A DNA stretch of 64,000 bases from contig JAPNXP010000011.1 in NCBI GenBank assembly GCA_028753945.1, forward strand, positions 2,480,001 through 2,544,000, read 5' to 3'. Both the position numbers and the translations under genes were made by a program. The notes under the pieces were generated by a model, which saw only the letters and a list, made by a program, of their open reading frames with translations, was not told where the DNA came from and ran no database searches. The stretch's first letter is position 1. The number at the start of each line of letters is the position of its first letter. The DNA comes from Hexactinellida sp. DTS-2022 (taxonomy: Eukaryota; Porifera; Hexactinellida). Positions 10,100-21,830 of the stretch are shown in pieces.

Positions 10100-10520
10100 T
10101 AGTAGGCATCACTTGTCATAATGAAGTTTGTGTTGGCTCTAGTGCAGCATGCATGCATGGTGGTGTGCTAATACTTCTGAATAGCCCGTGAGTTGGGAAC
10201 AAACCACCCACATAAGAACCCTATGAGTTTAGGCTGGTCGTTTCTGCCAATTTGCAAAATTTAATTCAGGGGGGTAGGATTCGTGTTAGGCCCAGGGTGA
10301 GAAAGTTAGAAAATCATTTTAACACAACTGTGATGGAGATTGCTATATGAAGTTACATAGAATGATGCCAGGGACGCTCCGGCCTCCGCCCGCTGACCCC
10401 GTTTGTAACAGGTATAATAGTCAAGAAAAATCATAATTTTATTTGCGTTTAAGTGTAATTAAATCCAGACAAAATGTGTTCACAAACAGAAACGCTTTAC
10501 GGTCTCTGTTTGCGAGTATT
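10100..10520. other. Gene-free stretch
   Basis: No coding frame, tRNA or bounded element was recognised before the Helitron-like 3' terminus at 10523. Confidence 0.4.
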
Positions 10521-10522
10521 CT

Positions 10523-10545
10523 GTCGCGAAGCGACGAGGGGGCTA
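10523..10545 (+). mobile_element. Helitron-like 3' terminus (hairpin plus CTAG)
   Basis: A perfect GTCGC-GAA-GCGAC hairpin is followed 6 bases later by CTAG and then T, the canonical arrangement of a Helitron 3' end. The 5' end of this copy was not located. Confidence 0.55.
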
Positions 10546-10938
10546 GTTTATTTATTAAACACATAAACTAATCGGCTTATTACATACGAGCCCTTCGGTC
10601 TCGGTCGCTTCGCGACGGATCACTCTCTCACAAAGGCCGCTTCGCGACCTTTGTTCGTTCATGGTAGACACTATGTAATACAAATAACGGCCGCTTTGCG
10701 GCCTTACCCACCGTGAGGTAAAACAGAATAGAGAAAAGATTTATCTAGTCAAATTGGAATTTATATAAACACTTATTCAAATCTAAATATCTAAACTTAT
10801 GCACTTCTGTATGCTATTAATAAATCACTAATAGAACTAACTAAACTGTATACGTGCAGGTGGAGACAGCAGGTAATACCAAACCTCAATATGTGCAGTG
10901 AATTTAATATGTGAATATGTGCAATGAATTTAAAGCAA

Positions 10939-10963
10939 TAATAATAATAATAATAATAAATTC
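10939..10963. repeat. (AAT)n microsatellite
   Basis: About eight AAT units in a row. Confidence 0.85.
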
Positions 10964-11209
10964 CCACGTGACGTCATAAACCCATAAATCGGTATACGTG
11001 TGTCTCATTTCATGTAGTCTTGCCATCTAAAATTGTGGGTGATCCGGATAAGAACTGAAAGAGTTATTCCCAAATAAGTGCCTTTATTTTGTCTCCTCCC
11101 GTTATTTTGTTTCAAAAACCAATAGATCGTTGTCGCAGTACAAATTACCCTAGGATATAAATTTTAAGCTTTCTGGGACTCGTAGTCTTTCCAATCAATT
11201 CTGGACAAA

Positions 11210-11247
<38 letters not shown>
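11210..11247. repeat. (CA)n microsatellite
   Basis: About 18 CA units next to CAAACAAACA. It lies just inside the 5' end of the family A repeat on the minus strand, where copies 1 and 2 also have a (TG)n/GTTTG tract. Confidence 0.85.
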
Positions 11248-11251
<4 letters not shown>

Positions 11252-11279
11252 ACAATTCCGCTTTTAATATATAGATAAT

Positions 11280-12598
11280 ATTGAAATGACAAGTTTGCAA
11301 TACGTATTATACTTATTACGGTGTTAGAAATATTACTTTTGGGTATTATTTTCGGACTTAGGCTATTCGGGCTTATTGCAGTCATCGGAAGTCCAAAGTT
11401 TCGTTCTAGTTGAGTCCAAAAATCGCATCACAACACTATTAGTCTGTTGGTTGAAGAGATTTATCTGAAAATCTTCAATTTTAGCGTATATCTCATCAAA
11501 TCACATTATAGAGGGTCGGTATGTGTATAATTAAACTAGTCGAGTTGAACGAGGGATCACTAGATTAGATAAGGACAAAATTTGAGAATGGAATGTTGTC
11601 ACATTCCAGCGTTGCACGGTCGAATATGTTCATGTTAAATATGAAATTGCTAGGAATTTAACGAGTACAAATATGGTGACTACATTTGATTCAAAAAGTT
11701 AGGTCTGGGAATGTCGGCGATTTACTATGAAAAAGACGAAACTGCCCCCTTTATAGAAATTTTGGCCCAGAACAGATTTTTCTAAGAAAATTACGATTCT
11801 AAAGATATCAAAATACGATTTGCATTAATTTTTCAAGGTTCAACCTTAAGCGACCAGATCGTCACGATTCGAACTACAAATGTATAAAATATACCCACTT
11901 GAAGGAAACTAGCAGATTGAGGGTAGGAGGTTATAGATTAATTATAATACCGATTAAGTAGGAACAATTAGAGTATAATTTGCAAAAATTGTGCTTAAAG
12001 CAGAAAGGGAAGAAATACAAGGGACAAGAAATGAAACAAATATAAGTTTAATGATGAAAGGAAAAAGAAACCATCATAGGGGGAAATAAGAGGGGAAATG
12101 TCAAGTTTAAACAACTAAGGATGCTTCACATGAGTTATACAACTCAATTAGAGTTTATAGGTAGAACGAATTTGTTCTGCTGCTGGTAAGCACATTGAAA
12201 TGTAAATAGGAAATGGAAACAAGGAGACTACAGCCTCAAATAAAGTTTACGCATATTCTATCAGCTGATTCAGCTCACCTTGGAAAGCACAGATATTTCA
12301 AGCAGGCCACTATACTATATATACTTTTATCAAAAGTAATCATTTTTGAAACACAAGTATTAAATAATCAGTATACTATTGGCAATCTCAGCGGCTTTAT
12401 CCTGGACAAAAGTTTGGGTTGTAGTGTTCTTCTTTTCCTTGCAAAGCGTCTTGTTGATTCGTTTAGCCAAACACTCTTCTTTGTGGATAGGAACTCCGGC
12501 GTATGATTGGAAGCACATTGTAATTCTCAACGCAGTTACTTACGAAAACCGTAAAACAAAATATTTGCTGATTCCCATTGATTGGAGTAATATAGTAG
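11280..12598. other. Gene-free stretch, 1.3 kb
   Basis: Frames are short and compositionally unlike coding DNA. No tRNA, TIR pair or tandem repeat stands out. Confidence 0.45.
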
Positions 12599-13620
12599 CA
12601 GGGGCGGCACGTCCTTTAGAAAAGTGGTGCGGCGGATAATTTTACAGTATGCAAATGCAGTCCAGCGGTGCAGTACCAGGTATTAGAATGCAGTCCAGCG
12701 GTGCAGCACCAGGTATTAGAATGCAGTCCAGCGGTGCAGCACCAGGTATTAGAATGCAGTCCAGCGGTGCAGCACCAGGTATTAGAATGCAGTCCAGCGG
12801 TGCAGCACCAGGTATTAGAATGCAGTCCAGCGGTGCAGCACCAGGTATTAGAATGCAGTCCAGCGATGCAGTACCAGGTATTAGAATGCAGTCCAGCGGT
12901 GCAGCACCAGGTATTAGAATGCAGTCCAGCGGTGCAGCACCAGGTATTAGAATGCAGTCCAGCGGTGCAGCACCAGGTATTAGAATGCAGTCCAGCGGTG
13001 CAGCACCAGGTATTAGAATGCAGTCCAGCGATGCAGTACCAGGTATTAGAATGCAGTCCAGCGATGCAGTACCAGGTATTAGAATGCAGTCCAGCGGTGC
13101 AGTACCAGGTATTAGAATGCAGTCCAGCGGTGCAGCACCAGGTATTAGAATGCAGTCCAGCGATGCAGTACCAGGTATTAGAATGCAGTCCAGCGATGCA
13201 GTACCAGGTATTAGAATGCAGTCCAGCGGTGCAGTACCAGGTATTAGAATGCAGTCCAGCGGTGCAGCACCAGGTATTAGAATGCAGTCCAGCGGTGCAG
13301 CACCAGGTATTAGAATGCAGTCCAGCGATGCAGCACCAGGTATTAGAATGCAGTCCAGCGGTGCCGCACCAGGTATTAGAATGCAGTCCAGCGGTGCCGC
13401 ACCAGGTATTAGAATGCAGTCCAGCGATGCAGCACCAGGTATTAGAATGCAGTCGACTGCATTCTAATACCTGGTGCTGCACCGCTGCAGCTGTCATAAA
13501 ATCATTAATTGGATAAATTATCAGTGAATTGTTTAATTTCGAACAGATAGAGGTGGTACAGCAAAACTGGCCATCCTGAAAAGTTGTACGTCGCTCGCCG
13601 CACCAGGTGTGCCGCCCCTG
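12599..13620. mobile_element. hAT-like MITE carrying a minisatellite
   Basis: Ends are CAGGGGCGGCAC (12599) and the exact inverse GTGCCGCCCCTG (to 13620), typical of hAT non-autonomous elements. Subterminal sequence is weakly inverted (GTGGTGCGGCGG left, CTCGCCGCACCAGG right). Nearly 80 percent of its 1022 bp is a 33-bp tandem array. The flanking octamers TATAGTAG and AGTAAGAT do not match, so a clean TSD is not demonstrated. Confidence 0.7.
12653..13452. repeat. 33-bp minisatellite, about 24 units
   Basis: The unit begins ATGCAGTCCAGCGGTGCAGC and ends ACCAGGTATTAGA. Because 33 is a multiple of 3, all frames without a stop stay open on both strands; these frames are not genes. Units vary at essentially two sites (GGT/GAT and GCA/GTA/GCC), and a four-unit block with the pattern DV-DV-GV-GA (naming by encoded residues) occurs twice in a row, so the array grew by blocks as well as single units. 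At 13452-13486 one unit follows in inverted orientation (GACTGCATTCTAATACCTGG), forming a hairpin with the last direct unit. Confidence 0.97.
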
Positions 13621-14310
13621 AGTAAGATAAAATTACTATGTATGAGGAAAGTATTCAAATAATTACAAATAAATTATAGTCTCAACTATGGCATGTCACA
13701 ACCTGAGGTCTAGGGAACCTTTAGGAGTTCACTGACTTTGGGAATATACCTGTGTAAGCGCGTTTTGGGTATCCCGTCCCCATATCGCTAGTGTTTTAAA
13801 GCCCATGGACTCTAAAATCCTGGCGATTAGACGGGGGGTGGTTGCTAAACTCGCTTGCGCCGTCATTCTTTATCTTTTCAGAGGCGTGCCGAAGAAAAGA
13901 GGGTTAAAGTGCGGCAGGGGGTCATGGCATAAATTCCACCACCTATAGGGACAATAGAATAGGTGAAAGGGGTTAAATTTATTGCACCACACTGGTGAAA
14001 GATATTTATGATATAAACTTTATAATCAACCCATAAGTAAAAATTAAATATTAAATGTTTCACATACCATGGATTAAAAAGAAAATACTTAAAATCAAGC
14101 AATTTAAATTAACGCTTTTACTCAACCACACATTTTGAAGATGAATCATCTCTAAAACTGCTTCTAGTTGAGTATATCACTAGATATTGAATATATAGAA
14201 CATATATGCCTATCCAGTCATGGGTATATAAAATAACAATTAATTATAAGAATTTTTCTGGGTTTTTCTCATTAAACCTGTGTAATCATTACTTTGAGAC
14301 TCCTTAACAT
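13621..14310. other. Gene-free stretch
   Basis: No convincing gene or bounded repeat before the 850-bp tandem array, whose last partial upstream unit begins near 14310. Confidence 0.4.
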
Positions 14311-14584
14311 ATAAATTCCAGCTGGCTTCTATTTAATTCTAGTATTACTATACAATTGATTAAATAAAATAATATAATATAAGGAATTTGTTGACTCAAC
14401 TCAACCAACCATGGATAACATTGCTAAAATAAATAACTAATAATATAACTTATTATCAATACATAATGAAAGAATGGCATTAAACTCAAGATGGTTTATG
14501 ATAGAAACTAACTTTAAATTTATCTACCGTTCCTTGTGACTCCGACCAATTAACAAATGGTTCTTCACACCTTGGGCGTTGATG

Positions 14585-14722
14585 ACTTAGCGAAAAAAAT
14601 CCAAAATTGCAGCCTGCGCCGACAGCATGTTCCTTTGGAGGCACTATCAATAAACAACCAACAAAATATAGTGCCACCAAAGGAACATGCGTCGGCACAG
14701 CTGCAATTTTGGATTTTTTATT
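14585..14722. repeat. Long hairpin in satellite unit 1
   Basis: About 52-bp arms (AATCCAAAATTGCAGCCTG / inverse) separated by a 20-base CAATAAACAACC loop. Arms match at about nine of ten positions. Confidence 0.85.
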
Positions 14723-15463
14723 ATTATTATTTTTTTCTCCGTAGACGGTGCACTGGCCTGAGCTTTATAGTTGATGGGCTGAAACTTGGCATGTAGGTGC
14801 GATGGAACCGTCTAATTTGCACCTGTGGTTACGATTTTTGATTAACAAATTTTTGACACATCTTTAACACCTTTCAAATTTTGTCTGGTCCATAACACAA
14901 AATATGTTTTACTAAACCCCCAAATTTTATTTCACATTTGGATTCACCATAAAATTCTGCGTCGGATGGGAGAAGAAAACTTTCAACAAAGAGTTTTATT
15001 TCTGCCATAAATGGGGGTTGAAATTTCTTTGTTTACTCACACTTCAGTTTCAGTATAACTGTTAAATCTAATTCCATTGTTTCAACTTGTAATAATTATA
15101 TTGATTTAACTTGTTAAATCTTACTCTATTGATTCAACTTGCGATAATTAAATTGATTTAACTTATAAATTGCAGCTGGCTTCTATTTAATTTACCATAC
15201 AATGGATTAAATCATAGCCTACTAAACATAAGGCCATTTCACTGAGCCAAATCCGCCTGGACCAGGGATAAGATGAAGGCGATTTTCTTGTATACCCATA
15301 ATGTAAATATACATATTTTGATTAAAACTATAAATGCTTTTCTGGTTTAGAAAAATAGTTAACGAGATTCGTCTGTCAATATTAGTTATTCTAATTACAA
15401 ATTCTCTTTAATTCAATCATACTTTGCCTTTATAATGCTAGCTCCTTGTTTATTTATATCCTG

Positions 15464-17211
15464 AACTCATGCCCAACACTTGTTCTGCTCCCAGATGTGC
15501 TACTGGATACTATAGTGACCATAGTGGTGTTGCAGTATTTCACTTCCTTCTGGGCCGCAAGATATAAATGATAAATGAAAACGTTTTCTGCATCGAGATG
15601 GTGAGTATATCTTTACTAGTTGGACATGCTTAATTAATTACTTACCAGTTTTCCTTTAACGGTGATTCCAATCGTGATTAATTGACATTTCCGGGAAATC
15701 TGTTTCTGTTGTACGAAAAAAATTTTTTGCAGATTATTATACCATTATATTATATTTTCTAAAATTCAATCAAAATTTGGTGGAAAAATTCTAGAAACAC
15801 CGATATTTACGTAATTTCACACCTCCATATATGGTATCTTCTGGATTACATAGCAAATTTCTGCGAAAATTATTTGTAATATGTGCATAAAAGTAAAGCT
15901 AATATAATTTTTAATGTAAATACAGCGGGGATATTACAAAACAAGTAAGATTATATAATAAAGTCATAAGGTGGAGTATTACGGGAAATATTCACCAAAC
16001 ATTCAAATGGTTGTATCTCAAAATAATAAAACAGGCATTTTGATCATACAGAAACCTTAGTTTTGGGATTTTGAAATAATAAAGATGAAAAATTGGAACT
16101 GCATTCTTTTCAATATACTTATAGGAACAAAAAATCGGAAGTAGAATATGCAATTAGGGATTTGAAAAAATTTAATGATTGAAAATTAACGAAAAAATGC
16201 ACTTTATTGAAGAAAACTAGACATAATTTCGTAAAATGTAAAGCAAGCGGAAAAGAAAAATTAAATTCAATGTTATCGCTCGTTTAGAATATTCAAAAGT
16301 AATTCAATTTGATAAATAACCATTAGATAGAAGTTAGGAAGAACTCCTACTAAGTTAACTTAAGCATATTATACTGTGTTATAGTCTATGGGAAGCCATT
16401 TATAGAATTCTCTTGTTATTTTAGTTTCATAATGAAAATTGATTTTTTTAAAATCTAGTTATTCTTAGAAATGCATATAAAGATGCTGTTAAAAATCTTA
16501 GGCTGTTACGCTGAAGCAATAAAAAGTTACTATATTAAATTTCAAATCGCGATTGGAATCACCCTTAAGCTTAACATCACTTACATACTTTAATTAATAA
16601 ATAACTTGCATGTAGACCGTCTATTTCTAGACCAGGTTTTCTTACATATACATTAGTAATACCCATAGACGGCAGGGGGTTTGGTCTACAGAATTTATAG
16701 ACGGTCGACAATTTTTTGGCTTATTTGTATGGGCTTTTTATATAGACCGTCTACATATAAGGATGCTCTTTAATGAATCATACCGTAATTATGTAATTAT
16801 ATGCTAGATCTTCACACACTGAAAACATTTTCGTTTGTGCTAAACACTTTGATCCTGATGATATCATTGACACACAAAATTATCTTGACATTGATGGCCA
16901 AACGAAGATACGACCAATAAAGCTACATTGAAGTAAAGCGCAGTACCTAAATACCTTCCTGGTGGCCCTGATCGTCTTAATCACACTGCACTATCAAGTA
17001 TCAGCTGCTTGATAGAGACAAAAGGAGCATGATTTACTGATCCAAGTATGTCAAGTTGTGCTAAATGTATAAGTTTTGTATTTTAACCTGTTTTATGTTA
17101 TTGTATATAGGCAATGAAACAGAGTGTTGACTTGTACGAAGAAGAACAGAGAAAATTCACTGTCTCTAAATCATCTGACATTAAGCTCTCCAAGGATTGA
17201 TTTTGGCACCT
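15464..17211 (+). pseudogene. THAP-domain P-type transposase relic
   Basis: At 15465 the frame MPNTCSAPRCATGYYSDHSG continues VAVFHF, the first half of a THAP zinc finger (C-x5-C here, CSAPRC core), then a stop and a GTGAGT donor near 15600. The second half appears near 16808-16980: ENIFVCAKHFDPDDI (the THAP C..H pair), then DGQTKIRPIKL, a stop, and in another frame VPKYLPGGPD, matching the AVPxxx box closing THAP domains. A further 29-codon frame at 17112 (MKQSVDLYEEEQRKF) and AT-rich frames to about 18130 may be transposase remnants. Several stops and shifts; not functional. Confidence 0.7.
16611..16755. mobile_element. TAGACCGTCTA MITE
   Basis: TGTAGACCGTCTAT at the left and ATAGACCGTCTACA at the right are exact inverses, each itself a near-palindrome; two more copies of AGACGG lie internally. 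It is nested in the THAP/P element. A fragment is at 1562-1665. Confidence 0.7.
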
Positions 17212-18614
17212 TGATACCACATTTATATTGTCAATAAGACATCAAATATTGTCATTTCAGTCCAAAACATTATTACTATTGACAAGTTTCTTCAAGTTAA
17301 AGTATTATAATCGTGGAACCCTTGCGAACCTCTCAATCAGCTGGATGTTTGAAAACCGATAAATATGGACATTAATTGATTAATCAACACTCTTGGAAGG
17401 GAGTTCGTCTCAAGGAACGAGATTACAAATGTAAAACTACAATGTATTGGTTCGTCAAGTCCTGGAAAATGAGAGGGCACTTAAACAGTCTAATATTCTC
17501 AAGTTGTATAATAGGAAAGATTATGTCCATAAAGATAGAGATTCGTTTATGGAATTTATCAGCAGCTTCGAAACCCATGAAGATTATCTTTATCGCAGCC
17601 ATCTGGAGAATTGAGATTTCACACATAATGTCTGTGGCCACTCAATTTGAAGATTTTTCCTGAATTCATACACAAGACAACCTCTTGCATTTATCGGAGA
17701 ATATGCTGCCTTTCTTATTAAGGAAATTGTCTAAAATCTCAGATTTGTACCCCGATCGTTGTTCAGTACTCACTGAAAATATACGGAATTGAATGGAAAT
17801 TGAAGACCCGAATTTTAACTTTTGCCTTTTGATTTGCCTTTTTGATCGTGGCTGCTTAAAATGGCCCTTCCAATTACGTGCTAAATGTGGTATTTACACC
17901 TTGGAAAGTGTTTACAATTATGTTTTCGATCGGATTCAAGCAACTCCCCCTCCTAAAACTCGATAGTGAAAAGTGCGAAGACTTCGTTGATGAGTGTATA
18001 GATTGCTTAGTACAGAAGGAAAATCAATTTATTACTTTAATTTTAACAACAGTAGCCAATTGTTACTTAACAGCAACAAGGCAAAGAACCATATTGTATT
18101 ATTGTTCCTATTACCTACCCCAAAGAAAATCATGAGAGATTCCTCTAAATATTTGCTTAGTTTTCATAATTATACTATCTAGTTTGCATGTAATAATATT
18201 ACTACTTGAGCTTGAATTTATGTTGGGAGACAACTATGACCCATATATAAAACTTTGATATGTGTAGTTGATATAATGAGTCTAGTATTAATCAGGTAAT
18301 TGGTTACAGTTAGAAAAATAAACCCGTCTTTATCTTATCCCTGGTCCAAAGCAGTGAAATGGCCTTTATATAGTAGGCTATGATTAAATAAAATAATATA
18401 ATATAAGGAATTTGTTGACTTAATTCAACTCAACCGTGGATAACAATGCTAATATAAATAACTAATAATATAATTTATTATCAATACATAATGAATGAAT
18501 GGCATCAAACTCAAGATGGTTTAAGATAGAAACAAACTTCAAATTTATCTACCGTTCCTTGTGACTCGGACCAATTAACAAATGCTTCTTCACACCTTGG
18601 GCGTTGATGACTTG

Positions 18615-18752
18615 GCGAAAAAAAATCCAAAATTGCAGCCTGCGCCGACAGCATGTTCCTTTGGAGGCACTATCAATAAACAACCAACAAAATATAGTGC
18701 CCCCAAAGGAACATGCGTCGGCACAGGGTGCAATTTTGGATTTTTTTTTCTC
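18615..18752. repeat. Long hairpin in satellite unit 2
   Basis: Same hairpin as at 14585, with arms AATCCAAAATTGCAGCCTG and its inverse; the left arm keeps GCGCCGACAGC opposite GCGTCGGCAC. Confidence 0.85.
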
Positions 18753-19647
18753 CATAGACGGTGCCCTGGCCAGAGCTTAATTGTTGATGGGCTGAAACTT
18801 GGCATGTAGGTGCGATGGGACCGTTTAATTTGCACCTGGGGTTACGATTTTTCGTTAACAAATTTTTGACACATCTTTGACACCTTCAAAAATTTGTCTG
18901 GTCCATAACTCAAAAAATGTTTTACTAAACCTGCAAATTTTATTTAATATTTGGATTCACCGTAAAATTTTGCGTCTGATGGGAGAAGAAATCTTTCAAT
19001 AAGGGGTTTAATTTCTGCCACAAATGGGGGCTTAAATTTCTTTGTTTACTCACACTTCAATTTCAGTAAAACTGTGAAATCTATTTCCATTGTTTCAACT
19101 TGTATTAATTATATTGATTTAACTTGTTAATTCCTACTCTAGTGATTCAACTTGCGATAATTATATTGATTTAACTTATAAATTCCAGCTGGCTTCTATT
19201 TAATTGTAGCATTACTATACAATGGATTAAATTAAATTAATTTATATAAGGAATTTGTTGACTTTACTCAACTCACCGTGGATAACATTGCGAAAATAAA
19301 TAACTAATAATTTAATTTATTATCAATAAGTAATGAATGAATGGCATAAAACTAAAGATGGTTTATGGTAGAACCGTTAAGATTTTACATTCCACAACAA
19401 CGACAGATTAAGTGAATATATTTATTTCGGCGAGAATATTCTTGCACAATTAATGTACTGACGTAATTAATTATAATTAATTCTGTTTGTATTTAACTTA
19501 TAGACGGTTCCAATTGGATTATTGGGGTTATCGAGTGAGTGGAATTCAAATATTATAGTGAAATTCATTTTAAATTAATAATAATTGCAAATAATTGAAC
19601 TTAATTTATTTTGCTGTATATAATAATGGTGTTAAATAATTAATATG

Positions 19648-20159
19648 TTGCAGTCCAAATGCGTTTCAACGCCAAACGCGTTTGGCGCATTTTAATTCAG
19701 CCAAACGCGTTTGGCGTGTTTATATCCGCCATTCGCGTTTCTAACATTATTTCTTTATATTTGGTGTTATTTAATTCAAATATTGTTCAACAATACAAAT
19801 AATTTTGAATTATTCGGAATTATATTTCCCTCTAAGGCGAGGTACATATTGTTCAATTACTTAGTTTTGCACGTGAATTGTTTTTAATTCACAATGGTTT
19901 TAAATTTTTAGTATAAGTCGCAATGGTATCATTTTAGTACAGAGATTAAAATTAACAGTAAATATTGTAGAACAGATCTTTGAATATTAATTAGATACAT
20001 ACTCTGTTTGTGAATAATCTAACTAGCATTAATTAGATAGCAACAAATAAAAAGAAATAATGTTAGAAACGCGAATGGCGTATATAAACACGCCAAACGC
20101 GTTTGGCTGAATTAAAATGCGCCAAACGCGTTTGGCGTTGAAACGCACTTGGACTGCAA
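19648..20159. mobile_element. Fold-back element with palindromes in its TIRs
   Basis: TTGCAGTCCAAATGCGTTTC at 19648 and its inverse ending at 20159 start a nearly perfect inverted repeat of about 120 bp. Each arm contains two copies of the 16-bp palindrome GCCAAACGCGTTTGGC plus GCCATTCGCGTTTCTAACAT. The central 270 bp are AT-rich with no coding frame. No target duplication is obvious. It lies within the expanded third satellite unit. Confidence 0.8.
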
Positions 20160-20559
20160 CAAATACATTAATTAAATTTTTATACTAATTAGCTAAATTT
20201 CATTAATCTCAGAGATGATACAAGATAGAAACAAACTTTCAATTTATCAATTGGTCCATATGCCAGGTACCACCTATACAAGTGGGTCTTGACACCTTGA
20301 GGTGATCATGACATCGTCAAAAAAATGTATTTTACAATTTTGTGAATTGAATAATTCGCATGGGTTGGTTGGAGTTGGGTGAATACCCAACACGCATCTA
20401 AAAAATGCTGACTCAGCAACATATTATATTCTACTGAAACTTGAATATCTCTCAAATGAAGTGAGCAAGATGGAAACTTCTACCACTCTAAGGGTCGTAG
20501 CCTTCTGAAACACCTTTCTGAAATAATTAAACACCTTTATAGTGATGATGACTTGGCGG

Positions 20560-20690
20560 AAAAAAATCTAAAATTGCAGCCTGTGCCGACAGCATGTTCT
20601 ATTGGAGGCACTATCAATAAACCACCAACAAAATATAGTGCCACCAAAGGAACATGCGTCGGCACAGGCTGCAATTTTGGATTTTTTATT
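20560..20690. repeat. Long hairpin in satellite unit 3
   Basis: Same arms and loop as the other copies; the right arm runs into a (TTA)n tract that differs in length between units. Confidence 0.85.
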
Positions 20691-21422
20691 ATTATTATTA
20701 TTTCTATTTTTCTCCGTAGACGGTGCCCTGGCCAGAGCTTTATAGTTGATGGGCTTAAACTTGGCATGTAGGTGCGATGGGACCGTCTAATTTGCACCTG
20801 GGGTTACGATCTTTGATTAAGAAATTTTTGACACATCTTTAACACCTTTCAAATTTTGTCTGGTCCATAACTCAAAAGTTGTTTTGCTAAACCCCCAAAT
20901 TTTATTTAACATTTGGATTCGCCATAAAATTCTGCGTCGGATGGGAGAAGAGATTTTTCAATAATGGGGTCAATTTCTGCCATAAATGGGGGTTGAAATT
21001 TCTTTGTTTACTCACACTTAAATTTCAGTAAAGTGTTAAATCTAATTCTATTGTTCCAACTTGTAATAATTATATTGATTTAACTTGTTAAATCCTACTC
21101 TAGTGATTCAACTTGCGATAATTATATTGATTTAACTTATAAATTCCAGCTGGCTTCTATTTAATTCTAGTATTACTATACAATTGATTAAATTAAATAA
21201 TATAATATAAGGAATTTGTTGACTCAACTCAACCAACCAACCATGGATAGCATTGCTAAAATAAATAACTAATAATATAACTTATTATCAATACATAATG
21301 AATGAATGGCATTAAACTCAAGATGGTTTATGATAGAAACTAACTTCAAATTTATCTACCGTTCCTTGTGACTCCGACCAATTAACAAATGGTTCTTCAC
21401 ACCTTGGGCGTTGATGACTTAG

Positions 21423-21558
21423 CGAAAAAAGTCCAAAATTGCAGCCTGCGCCGACAGCATGTTCTTTTGGAGGCACTATCAATAAACAACCAACAAAATA
21501 TAGTGCCACCAAAGGAACATGCGTCGGCACAGCTGCAATTTTGGATTTTTTTATTATT
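21423..21558. repeat. Long hairpin in satellite unit 4
   Basis: Fourth copy of the satellite hairpin, almost identical to copy 1 including the CACAGCTGCAATTTTGG shortened right arm, so units 1 and 4 are the closest pair. Confidence 0.85.
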
Positions 21559-21830
21559 ATTATTTTTTTCTCCGTAGACGGTGCACTGGCCTGAGCTTTA
21601 TAGTTGATGGGCTGAAAATTGGCATTTAGGTGCGAATGGAGCGTCTAATTTGCACCTGGGGTCACGATTTTTGATTAACACATTTTGGACACATTTTTGA
21701 CACCTTTCAAAATTTGTCTGGTCCATAACTCAAAAAATGTTTTCCTAAACCCCCAAATTTTATTTCACATTTGGATTCACCATAAAATTCTGCGTCTGAT
21801 GGGAGAAAACCTTCAATAATGGGTTTAATT

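Larger units (their letters stand above)
10584..11275 (-). mobile_element. Helitron-like repeat, family A copy 3 (inverted)
   Basis: Reading the minus strand, the start is TCTATATATTAAAAGCGG followed by (TG)n and GTTTGTTTGTCC; the far end has GGCCGC words, a GTCGCGAAGCGACC-type hairpin region and GACCGAAGGGCTCGTA. The interior lacks the 141-bp tandem repeat and holds an (AAT)n run instead, so this is a different internal variant with the same ends. Confidence 0.55.
15213..18382 (+). mobile_element. THAP/P-type DNA transposon, degenerate
   Basis: The left end CATAGCCTACTAAACATAAG and the right end CTTTATATAGTAGGCTATG are inverted copies; inversion continues inward through GGCCATTTCACTG and GGACCAGGGATAAGAT for about 65 bp. 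ATTAAAT flanks both sides (15206-15212, 18383-18389), giving a 7-8 bp duplication. It inserted at the junction between two satellite units. Inside is a broken THAP-domain gene and decayed downstream coding sequence. P-element-type transposons carry an N-terminal THAP domain and leave 8-bp duplications, which fits. Confidence 0.75.

Noticed and set aside
12616..13516. Long open frames on both strands (up to 293 codons) with 11-residue repeats such as MQSSGAAPGIR or GLHSNTWCCTA
   Set aside because: They follow from a 33-bp repeat with no stop in these frames; open on both strands, and located between hAT-type ends. No promoter or coding bias.
14486..14796. Small frames at each satellite hairpin, with products such as MPTHVPLVALYFVGCLLIVP
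   Set aside because: They occur on both strands of each hairpin copy and arise from the inverted arms; lesions differ between units.
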